Notes under the pieces: generated by a model
The model's input: only the letters and a program-made list of their open reading frames with translations
What the model was told of the DNA's origin: nothing
The model's database searches: none
Shown: piece by piece, positions 46,094 through 52,298 of the stretch
Layout of the letters: the number at the start of each line of letters is the position of its first letter
How positions within the stretch are numbered: position 1 is the stretch's first letter
Program-made: the position numbers and the translations under genes
Source: Streptosporangiaceae bacterium
GTDB taxonomy: Bacteria > Actinomycetota > Actinomycetes > Streptosporangiales > Streptosporangiaceae
DNA length: 52,298 nt
Assembly (NCBI GenBank): GCA_019245115.1
Contig: JAFARZ010000363.1
Span: 1-52,298, forward strand
Direction: 5' to 3'

Positions 46094-48388
46094 GTGTCGG
46101 CACCCGATGACGAAGCCTTGCGGCTGGCCGCGGTCGTAGACCGGCAACGCCGCGAAATTGACCGGCTACGGGTCGACGCGAATGCGGGGACCGTCGTGGC
46201 CACCGCGACCGGATTGCTGATGGAACGGCTGGGATGCTCGGCTGGCGAGGCGAGGACGCAGCTGGTCAGCCTGGCCCAGGCAACCGGTGTGCCGCTCGGC
46301 GAGATGGCGGCGACCGTCGTCGGTATCGACCCGCATCCGGGTCCGGCTCCCGCACCTGGAGCGCCGGCTGCCGCTGGCGGTCCGCCGTTCCGTCCGGCGG
46401 GCGGGCTGGCGGCGGACGGGCAGGAGTTCGCCGCGACCCTGGCCGCGCAGGTCGCCCAGTTCGACGCGAGCACGGTGGCGGTGTGGCTGCTGACCGCGGA
46501 CGGCGTCCTGGAGCTGCTGGGCGAGTCCGGACTCGGTAGCGCCGCCGCCCGGCGCTGGCGGCACATTCCGCCGCAGCTGGACTGCCCGCCGCAGCTGGTC
46601 GCGAAGGGGGCGGCGGATCTGTGGTGGGAAACCGGCCGCCCGGTGGCGGATGAGATGCCGGTGACAGGATCGCCGGACGCACCGCGCGCTGTGCTGGCGC
46701 TGCGTGAGCGAACCGGGGAGCTCCTCGGCGTGCTCGAGCTTCGCTGGCCGCCGGATACGAAGCTCGCCGACGAGACCCGGCAGGCGATCACCGCGATCGC
46801 CGCCGGGACCGCGCGTGTGCTCGCGGTTCGCCTGGCGCACGGCGACCTGGGCGCCGGGGAGCCGCGGCAGGCGCTGTTCGACCTCCTTGATGAGGTCGCG
46901 GGCTCGGTGCTGGTGGTCCGGGCGATCCGGGAACGCACGGGCGCCGTGACCGACTTCACCATCGAGCACATGAGCGCCGGGTACATCGATCCGGCGGGCC
47001 GGCCGGCGGCCGGCCTTCGCGGGCTGACCCTGCTGGAGGCATATCCGCTGACCACGGCCGGGCACGGCCTGTTCGCGCGGGCACTTCAGCTGATCGAGAA
47101 CGGTGAACCCCAGTACGTTTCCGGCCCGCTGATCGAACCGGTGCCGCTGGCTGACTTCCGCGCTGCGAAGTTCTTCGACGGCGCGATCTTCACCTGGCGG
47201 CCCTACGGCGAAGCCGGCGGGCTCACCGGGCTGCTGGACCACGTGCAGCGGCTGGGACGGCTGGGCGGATGGGAGGAGAACCTGGCGGCGGACACGGTGC
47301 GGTGGACCGACTCCGCCTTCGAGCTCTTCGGCCTGACGCCGAGCAGCGGGGGCGGCATCCGCCTCGCGGATCTGCACAGCTATGTGATGGCCGCTGACAA
47401 GATCAGGGTCCGCCGGTTCCGGCAGGACCTGATCGCACCGGTGGCTGACCCCAGGGCCGACACCGAGGCGATGACGACCACGTTCCGCATTGTCCGGCCC
47501 GACGGCTCGTCGATCCGGCAGATCCGCATCTTCGCCGAGCCGGTGGCCGACGGGACCGGGACCGTGGTGGCGCTACGCGGTGCCTTCCAGGACGTGTCCG
47601 CGCACTACCTCACCCAGGTCGCGCTGGCCGCGACCCGCGACCAGCTGGCCGACTCCGAGCAGCGCGCGGCGGAGGAGCATCTGCTGGCGCTGCGGCTCCA
47701 GCGAGCCATCCTGCCGCCGGAGTCGCACCCGGTGGAGGCGGCCGGTATGGACGTGGCCGTGCGGTACCGCCCGGCGGGCAGCGGTCACCTGGTTGGCGGG
47801 GACTGGTACGACACGCTGGTCCTGCCCGGTAAGGATGTCCTGCTCGTCGTCGGGGATGTGGCCGGTCACGGCATCGAGGCGGTGACCGGAATGATCGCCG
47901 CCCGTAATGCGCTGCGCGGCCTGGCCGTCACCGGAGCTGGTCCCGCGGAGCTGCTGCGCCTGCTGAACGTGACGCTCTGCCAGCTGGTATCCGGCGTGAT
48001 CGGAACCGTCATCTGCGGGATATACAGCCCGGAATCGGGGACGCTGCGCTGGGCCCGCGCCGGTCACCTGCCGCCTGTGGTGGTCAGGGACACGCACGCG
48101 CGGACGCTGCCGCTGCCGGGCGGGGTGCTGCTCGGCATGGATCCGGATGCCTGCTACGAAGAAGTGACGCAGTCGCTGCGCACCGGCGACACCATGCTGT
48201 TCTTCACCGACGGGCTGATCGAGCAGCGCGGCGAGTCGATCGCCGACGCGCTCCGTAAGTTCGTGGCCGCCGCTGGTGACGCGGCGGCCCCGGGCTCGGA
48301 TGCCGACGCGTGCGCGGACGAGCTGCTGGCCGGGGCGACCTCCGACACCGACGATGACGCCTGCCTGGTAGCCATCCGCATCCTCTGA
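46094..48388 (+). CDS. ANTAR-GAF-PAS-PAS-PP2C protein
   Basis: This is a protein of 764 residues. The N-terminus (about 8-75: EIDRLRVDANAGTVVATATG, LLMERLGCSAGEARTQLVSL) is an ANTAR-type three-helix domain. It is followed by a GAF domain (about 105-255), two PAS-like domains (about 262-365 and 375-515, the second with RLGGWEENLAADTVRWTDSA) and a PP2C/SpoIIE phosphatase (about 560-764: LQRAILPPESHPVEAAGMDV, VGGDWYDTLVLPG, VGDVAGHGIEAVTGM, FFTDGLIEQRG). ANTAR at the start of a phosphatase is unusual. It could couple RNA binding to dephosphorylation of anti-anti-sigma factors. The start GTG 46094 has only a distant GGAAGAG upstream. Confidence 0.9.
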   Translation: MSAPDDEALRLAAVVDRQRREIDRLRVDANAGTVVATATGLLMERLGCSAGEARTQLVSLAQATGVPLGEMAATVVGIDPHPGPAPAPGAPAAAGGPPFRPAGGLAADGQEFAATLAAQVAQFDASTVAVWLLTADGVLELLGESGLGSAAARRWRHIPPQLDCPPQLVAKGAADLWWETGRPVADEMPVTGSPDAPRAVLALRERTGELLGVLELRWPPDTKLADETRQAITAIAAGTARVLAVRLAHGDLGAGEPRQALFDLLDEVAGSVLVVRAIRERTGAVTDFTIEHMSAGYIDPAGRPAAGLRGLTLLEAYPLTTAGHGLFARALQLIENGEPQYVSGPLIEPVPLADFRAAKFFDGAIFTWRPYGEAGGLTGLLDHVQRLGRLGGWEENLAADTVRWTDSAFELFGLTPSSGGGIRLADLHSYVMAADKIRVRRFRQDLIAPVADPRADTEAMTTTFRIVRPDGSSIRQIRIFAEPVADGTGTVVALRGAFQDVSAHYLTQVALAATRDQLADSEQRAAEEHLLALRLQRAILPPESHPVEAAGMDVAVRYRPAGSGHLVGGDWYDTLVLPGKDVLLVVGDVAGHGIEAVTGMIAARNALRGLAVTGAGPAELLRLLNVTLCQLVSGVIGTVICGIYSPESGTLRWARAGHLPPVVVRDTHARTLPLPGGVLLGMDPDACYEEVTQSLRTGDTMLFFTDGLIEQRGESIADALRKFVAAAGDAAAPGSDADACADELLAGATSDTDDDACLVAIRIL

Positions 48389-48412
48389 GGTTTCCGGGCC
48401 GGTTTTCGGGAC

Positions 48413-48454
48413 GGTTCCAGTGACATCGATGGCGGCATCGATGTCGCTGGAACC
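48413..48454. terminator. Near-perfect hairpin after the ANTAR-PP2C gene
   Basis: GGTTCCAGTGACATCGATG (48413-48431) pairs with CATCGATGTCGCTGGAACC (48436-48454) at 18 of 19 positions around a GCGG loop, 25 bases after the stop. It shares GACATCGATGGC with the 30558-30674 palindromes, and ATGGCGCCATCG recurs at 48482. Confidence 0.7.
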
Positions 48455-48621
48455 GGACAGATCCCTGCCCAGCGCGATGAATGGCGCCATCGAGGCTCCG
48501 TTCGAGGCTGCCGGAGCATGCCGCTGATGTCATCGGCCCGGACGAAGGCCACGCGAGGCCTATGCCCGTCACCTTCATGCAGCACGCGCCCTTTATCTCC
48601 TGCGCCTTCATCTCCTGCGGC

Positions 48622-48783
48622 GCGGGCCCGGTCACCTCCGGCAGCGTGGGCCCGGTCACCTCCGGCAGCACGGAAATTTCGTAGTAATTAGGACAACGCG
48701 CTAGGGACGGTTGTCCTGCGGCGCGGGCCCGGTCACCTCCGGCAGCGCGGGCCCGGTCACCTCCGGCAGCACGGAAATTTCGT
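48622..48783 (+). repeat. 24-base units in a duplicated block
   Basis: Four copies of a 24-base unit (GGGCCCGGTCACCTCCGGCA core) lie at 48622-48645, 48646-48669, 48723-48746 and 48747-48770. Each pair is followed by the near-palindrome ACGGAAATTTCGT. Between the blocks GGACAAC (48691-48697) and GTTGTCC (48710-48716) form a small hairpin. Confidence 0.7.
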
Positions 48784-48980
48784 GCTGCGCGGAACTTTAC
48801 CCGCCGTATTGAGGCTGTCGCGTCACTGCTGTCAGGCTCTCGGGAGGCATCGCATCCGCATTAGTACTCCGACAGTGCTTTGTGATGATGGCGGGCTTTG
48901 AGGTGTCCAGGGACCGTCGCGGCCGCGGTTGACACCGGCGGGTGTGCTCTGGAAAACGGGCATCTCCGGGCAGTTATCGC

Positions 48981-49052
48981 GGTTGATCCGGGCCTCGTGG
49001 TTAGTTCGGTGTACCCCGGTGCACAAAAATCACCACGAGGCCCGAATCAACC
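48981..49052. repeat. Hairpin element, copy 2 (GTGCACAAAAATCACC family)
   Basis: GGTTGATCCGGGCCTCGTGG (48981-49000) pairs with CCACGAGGCCCGAATCAACC (49033-49052) with one mismatch, and pairing extends inward around GTGCAC. The sequence GTGCACAAAAATCACC and the GTTGATCCGGGC arm are shared with the element at 5989-6066. Confidence 0.75.
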
Positions 49053-49181
49053 ATGCGAGGACACTGCCGCGGCCCTGGGAATACGGGACGAACCGGCTGT
49101 CCGGTAGCATGACTGCCCGGCGTCATCATGTGCGGCTGCAGCACTTGACACCCCACGGCTACGAGTTACGCGACAGCCTCA

Positions 49182-49223
49182 ATTCGTACATTTAATTTCC
49201 ATCTAGCACGGAAGTTCCACCTT
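49182..49223 (+). repeat. 42-base repeat shared with 21618-21659
   Basis: ATTCGTACATTTAATTTCCA plus the following 22 bases match 21618-21659 at 38 of 42 positions. Confidence 0.65.
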
Positions 49224-49475
49224 AATCCGGACTCCGTTCGAGGCCTACTGAGCATTTGGGGCAATCCGGCATGCGGCATGAAGCCGTGACCTCGATCCGC
49301 AAGCCGGCCACGCGACTCTCCTGCGGGGCAGGCCCAGCCTTTCAAGCTCAGTATGCGGGGACGGTGGATGCCTGGACGACGTGGAATTAGGAGCCCCGTG
49401 GAGGAATGGGCACCGCTTTGGCCGCGTCGATCATTAAGTTGTCGTTTCCGGATCTTCGCGCCCAGGGGGCGCGCA

Positions 49476-49533
49476 CCAAGATCGTTTGACGATTGCGGTC
49501 GTCATAGCAGCACTAATCGTCAAACGATCTTGG
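49476..49533. repeat. Perfect 19-base inverted repeat
   Basis: CCAAGATCGTTTGACGATT (49476-49494) and AATCGTCAAACGATCTTGG (49515-49533) are exact reverse complements around a 20-base loop. There is no T-tract and no adjacent gene end, so it is more likely a small mobile or structural element, or an operator pair, than a terminator. Confidence 0.75.
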
Positions 49534-49639
49534 ATGCCCGGCTCGCGGCAGCCGCGCAACCCGGTCATACCGGGCAAAGCAACCGCTCCGCGCACGCGAG
49601 CAAGGGCCGCGACACGCCCAAGTTGATAACCGACGTGGC

Positions 49640-49720
49640 CTTCCGGCTCCTTTTCCTCCAAGAGGCTCTAATCCTCCACACGGCGGCGGACCCGTGTGCC
49701 TGCGATGCGGTGATATGCGT
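49640..49720 (+). repeat. Partial dispersed repeat, copy D
   Basis: CTCCTTTTCCTCCAAGAGGC, a TCTAATCCTCCA stretch, GTGTGCC and ATATGCGTAGTTCGCC follow the same order as the second half of copies A and B. The hairpin core is not preserved. Confidence 0.45.
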
Positions 49721-49760
49721 AGTTCGCCAGTTCGCCAGTTCGCCAGTTCGCCAGTTCGTC
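49721..49760 (+). repeat. 8-base tandem repeat AGTTCGCC, five copies
   Basis: AGTTCGCC is repeated four times exactly and once as AGTTCGTC. It grows out of the AGTTCGCC found at the end of the dispersed repeat, consistent with slippage. Confidence 0.75.
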
Positions 49761-49823
49761 AGGCTGGCCGGGCGGTTGCCTCGGCTGATTCCGCTGCGCA
49801 GGACCGGTTCTGCCGCTCCGAGA

Positions 49824-49880
49824 GCGCCGGTTCCGCTGCTGGGCGCTGGTTGCGCTGCCGGGCGCTGGTTCCGCTGCCGA
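49824..49880 (+). repeat. 19-base tandem repeat, three copies
   Basis: GCGCCGGTTCCGCTGCTGG, GCGCTGGTTGCGCTGCCGG and GCGCTGGTTCCGCTGCCGA start at 49824, 49843 and 49862, about 50 bases before the amidohydrolase start. Confidence 0.7.
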
Positions 49881-49928
49881 GAGCAGAGGAGGACGCCCGT
49901 GGGCGCCGGCCGGTCATAGCGTGGCCGT

Positions 49929-51077
49929 GTGGAGATACACGTGCGAGGGGTTTCCTTGCCAGACGGCGGGCCCGTCGAGCTATGGACCGACCACGGCAGG
50001 ATCAGCCGCGATCCGGTGCCGGGCGCCCGGACGATCGCCGAGGCGGGATTCGTGCTGCCCGGCCTGGTCGACGTGCACACTCATCCGGGCGCGCCAGAAC
50101 GGGGAGAGCCCCTCGATGAGGCGGTACTGCGCGCTGACCTGCTGGCTCATCGCGACGCGGGAGTGACAGCGGTGCGCGTCGCCGGCGCGCCGAGCCGTCT
50201 GCCCGGCTGGGTCGATGAGGATCCGGAGCTGCCGCTGGTGCTCTCCGCCGGGCCGTGGCTGAGCACACCCGGCCTGTTCACCCGCAACTGGGGACGCATG
50301 GTTGCCGAGGCGGACCTGCCGGACGCCGCCGCCGAGGAGGCGATGGCCGGCAGCGGCTGGGTGAAACTGCGCGGCGACTGGATCGTGGACGAGGAGACCG
50401 TCGCGGAGCCACGGCTGTTGCCGGCCGGCGTGCTGGAGGCCGCGGTGCGCCGGGTGCACGAGGCCGGCGGCCGGGTAATGATCCACGCGACCCACGAGGT
50501 CGCCTGCCGCCGCGCCGTCGAGGCCGGGGTGGACAGCCTCGAGCATGGCATGTGGCTGAGCCATGACCTATTGCCGAGAATGGCCGCCCAGGGAACCGCC
50601 CTGGTTCCGACCTACACCCCATGGGCCGGGCAGATGAAGGAAATCCGGGAGCTGCGGCCCCCGGGCGACAGATTCTTCCTCGACGGGTACGCCAGGCTCG
50701 GCCCGCTCACGGTAACCGCCCACGACGCCGGGGTGACCATTCTGGCCGGCACCGACTTCCGCCCGCACGGCACGATCGCGGCGGAGGTACGCCACCTGGC
50801 CGCCGGCGGCCTTCCGCCCGAGGTGGCGCTCGGCGCGGCGTGCTGGGCCGCGCGGGACTTCCTGGGCCTGCCGGGACTCGACGAAGGGGCGCCGGCGGAC
50901 TTCGTCGTCTACGATCGTGATCCGCTCGGCGACCTCAACGTGCTCGACCATCCCGCCCAGGTGATCCTGCGCGGCCGGCTGGTCAGCCCAGCCGCGCCGG
51001 AGCCGGGGGCCCAGGCCAATTCAGCGCCGCGGTCGCTATCCGCGTCGTCGACCGGCCGGCCAGATAAGGGACGGTGA
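49929..51077 (+). CDS. Amidohydrolase (imidazolonepropionase-like)
   Basis: This metal-dependent hydrolase of 382 residues carries the amidohydrolase motifs VDVHTHPG, a candidate metal-bridging Lys in WVKLRGDW, MIHATHEVACRRAVEAGVDS, LEHGMWLS and AGTDFRPHG. It probably hydrolyses a cyclic amide or peptide-like substrate in the cytosol; the exact reaction is unknown. The start is GTG 49929 without a clear ribosome-binding site nearby (AGAGGAGGA lies about 36 bases upstream). Its last about 30 codons overlap the convergent heptose-enzyme gene. Confidence 0.88.
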   Translation: MEIHVRGVSLPDGGPVELWTDHGRISRDPVPGARTIAEAGFVLPGLVDVHTHPGAPERGEPLDEAVLRADLLAHRDAGVTAVRVAGAPSRLPGWVDEDPELPLVLSAGPWLSTPGLFTRNWGRMVAEADLPDAAAEEAMAGSGWVKLRGDWIVDEETVAEPRLLPAGVLEAAVRRVHEAGGRVMIHATHEVACRRAVEAGVDSLEHGMWLSHDLLPRMAAQGTALVPTYTPWAGQMKEIRELRPPGDRFFLDGYARLGPLTVTAHDAGVTILAGTDFRPHGTIAAEVRHLAAGGLPPEVALGAACWAARDFLGLPGLDEGAPADFVVYDRDPLGDLNVLDHPAQVILRGRLVSPAAPEPGAQANSAPRSLSASSTGRPDKGR

Positions 51078-52298
51078 CCAGCCGCCCGCCGCAGCGCCGC
51101 AGGACGGCGGCCTCGGGCACGTCGCGACCGTCGTAGTCGCCGCCCTTCACCCAGATGGCCGGCCGGAGTCCGGCCAGCAGCCGCTCCGGCGTGCTCTCGT
51201 CGAAGACCATCACCTGGTCCACGCAGTCCAGTGCGGTCAGCACCGCGACCCGGTCGGCCTGGGTGTTGAACGGCCGGCCCGGCCCCTTCAGCCTGCGCAC
51301 GGACGCATCGGAATTCATGCAGACCACCAGGCAGTCGCCCAGCGACCGGGCCGCCCGCAGCATGGCGACATGACCGGCGTGCAGCACGTCGAAGCAGCCG
51401 CCCGCCGCCACGAGGACGCCGCCCGAGGCCCGCACCGCCGCGACAGCATCCGCCGGCGGATCATCCTCGAGGGCGGCCGCCCCGCCATCCTCGAGGCCGG
51501 CCACCCCGCCGCTGGCGAGGAACGAGCTGGCCGCCGCCACCGCTTCAGTCACCGCCTCAGGAACCGTGGCGCCGTCTCGCAGACCCGCCGCCGTGGCGAC
51601 CGCGAACCGGTCCCCGGCGCCGCACGGATCGCTGGTCCGCACCGCCAGCGCCGGAATCGCGAGCGGCGCCTGCCCGGACCGCGCCAGCAAGGCGCCCCGG
51701 GCGCCCAGCGTGACCGCGACGGCTGGCACCGGCCAGGCGTCCAGCAGCCGGTCGGCCGCCGCGGTCGCGTCCAGCACCGCGCCGGCCCCGGCGCCCCCGC
51801 CGCGCCCCCCGGATACGCCCGCCCAGGCGGCGGCCTCCGCGCTGTTCGGGGTGGCCACTATTGTCCCCGGCACCGGCTCCGCGCCGCGCGGATGCGGATC
51901 CCAGACCAGGGGTGCGCGGGTCGAGCGCAACGCATCGCGCAGGACCGGATCCGCGGCGGTGCCGTGGCCATAGTCGCTGACCAGCACCGCTCCCGCCGAT
52001 CCGATAGCGTCAACCGCCGCCGCTCCGGCGGCTCCGGCGGCGCCGCCCGCCCGGGTGACCGGCTCCGGAACGCCGGCCGGCCGGTCCACCCGGACCAGGG
52101 TCTGCCCGGACGACCGGATGCGGGTCTTCTCCTGAAGCGGTCCGCTCAGCGGCAGGCGGATCACCGACACCGAGTCCGGCAGCGCGGCCAGCAGGCTGGC
52201 GCTGGCCGGGTCTGAACCGATCGGCGCGATGAGGACAACCTCGCCCGCGGATCCGCCGGATCCGGCGGATCCGGCGGATCCCGCGGTTGCGGCCAGCG
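50983..52298 (-). CDS. hldE: HldE-like heptose-7-phosphate kinase/heptose-1-phosphate nucleotidyltransferase, partial
   Basis: The frame is open to the right edge, so the 5' end lies outside the window. The visible 438 codons hold the latter part of a PfkB-type sugar kinase (SDYGHGT, TPNSAEAAAW, the GAGD catalytic motif in SDPCGAGDRFA) and a C-terminal cytidylyltransferase-like domain (GGCFDVLHAGHVAMLRAARS, NSDASVRRLKGPGRP, VKGGDY). Bifunctional HldE makes nucleotide-activated heptose for surface glycans. A GGATCCGCC-repeat near 52250-52290 encodes a Gly/Ser/Ala run inside the kinase part. The gene overlaps the convergent amidohydrolase by 95 bases. Confidence 0.9.
   Translation of the reverse strand, partial: LAATAGSAGSAGSGGSAGEVVLIAPIGSDPASASLLAALPDSVSVIRLPLSGPLQEKTRIRSSGQTLVRVDRPAGVPEPVTRAGGAAGAAGAAAVDAIGSAGAVLVSDYGHGTAADPVLRDALRSTRAPLVWDPHPRGAEPVPGTIVATPNSAEAAAWAGVSGGRGGGAGAGAVLDATAAADRLLDAWPVPAVAVTLGARGALLARSGQAPLAIPALAVRTSDPCGAGDRFAVATAAGLRDGATVPEAVTEAVAAASSFLASGGVAGLEDGGAAALEDDPPADAVAAVRASGGVLVAAGGCFDVLHAGHVAMLRAARSLGDCLVVCMNSDASVRRLKGPGRPFNTQADRVAVLTALDCVDQVMVFDESTPERLLAGLRPAIWVKGGDYDGRDVPEAAVLRRCGGRLVTVPYLAGRSTTRIATAALNWPGPPAPARLG
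52250..52292 (-). repeat. GGATCC-rich 9-base tandem repeat inside hldE
   Basis: Four copies of a CGGATCCGC-type 9-mer in tandem encode a Gly-Ser-Ala run. The tract is in frame, so copy-number change would only lengthen or shorten a loop. Confidence 0.6.

Larger units (their letters stand above)
48389..49928. other. 1.5-kb repeat-rich intergenic region
   Basis: No gene is supported here. The region contains at least seven kinds of repeat or hairpin (48413-49880, listed separately), locally lower GC content and many stop codons. It resembles a landing zone for small repetitive elements. Confidence 0.6.

Noticed and set aside
48600..48800. CRISPR array from the regularly repeated 24-base units
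   Set aside because: Units are directly adjacent with no unique spacers, there are only four, and no cas genes are present.

Overview
The window is GC-rich DNA, almost certainly from a filamentous, soil-type actinomycete. The evidence is a homodimeric pyruvate dehydrogenase E1 followed by DUF3052 and an AhpE-like peroxiredoxin, a WhiB protein, ANTAR/GAF regulators, PP2C phosphatases, an F420-dependent oxidoreductase, and an XRE/DUF5753 plus DUF397 pair. Assignment to Streptosporangiales or a close relative is inference. No rRNA, tRNA, CRISPR array, transposase or integrase was recognised.

Layout. (1) 1-8.5 kb: aceE on the minus strand; DUF3052, peroxiredoxin and a zinc-ribbon protein on the plus strand; a DUF2795-like protein; a two-CBS protein; a small membrane protein; a transketolase. 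(2) 8.5-12 kb: a translationally coupled minus-strand operon (nucleotidyltransferase-BON, metallophosphoesterase, broken baeRF/Rv2629-like gene), divergent from a second CBS protein and a HhH-GPD glycosylase. (3) 12-17.6 kb: a giant CtpI-like P-type ATPase, a DUF3040-like protein and a GAF-ANTAR regulator. (4) 17.6-21.2 kb: an ABC exporter pair, divergent from an SPFH protein and a ribbon-helix-helix protein. (5) 21.2-25 kb: a repeat-rich stretch holding a low-GC orphan gene, XRE/DUF397 and unknown proteins. (6) 25-30 kb: a three-gene cell-envelope operon (DUF4230-like membrane protein, CHAP plus glucosaminidase wall hydrolase, single-pass membrane protein). (7) 31-48.4 kb: F420 oxidoreductase, FAD/Fe-S oxidase, GlsB-like protein, two paralogous tiny hydrophobic proteins, two PP2C phosphatases, a SigB/SigF-type sigma factor, WhiB, SDR, UDP-glucose dehydrogenase and a soluble HAMP-array hybrid kinase. 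(8) 48.4-52.3 kb: repeat-rich intergenic DNA, an amidohydrolase and a partial heptose kinase/nucleotidyltransferase.

Unifying observation. About ten genes or operons spread over the window carry promoter-like motifs of the form GNNT, 14-16 bases, GGGTA(G/C/A), the class read by SigB/SigF stress sigma factors. A sigma factor of that class is encoded at 38.1-38.9 kb. Several of these motifs lie 9-10 bases before an ATG, which implies leaderless mRNAs. I infer that much of the window is a general-stress/dormancy neighbourhood: CBS proteins, CtpI-like ATPase, baeRF relic, GlsB, hydrophobic peptides and phosphatases.

Intergenic DNA carries several dispersed repeat families: a roughly 200-base element with a hairpin core, a roughly 75-base hairpin element, GATGGCGCCATC palindromes and several tandem arrays. 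No dedicated defence or biosynthetic system was recognised. The most plausible undescribed items are the envelope operon, the dispersed hairpin elements and the low-GC orphan gene.
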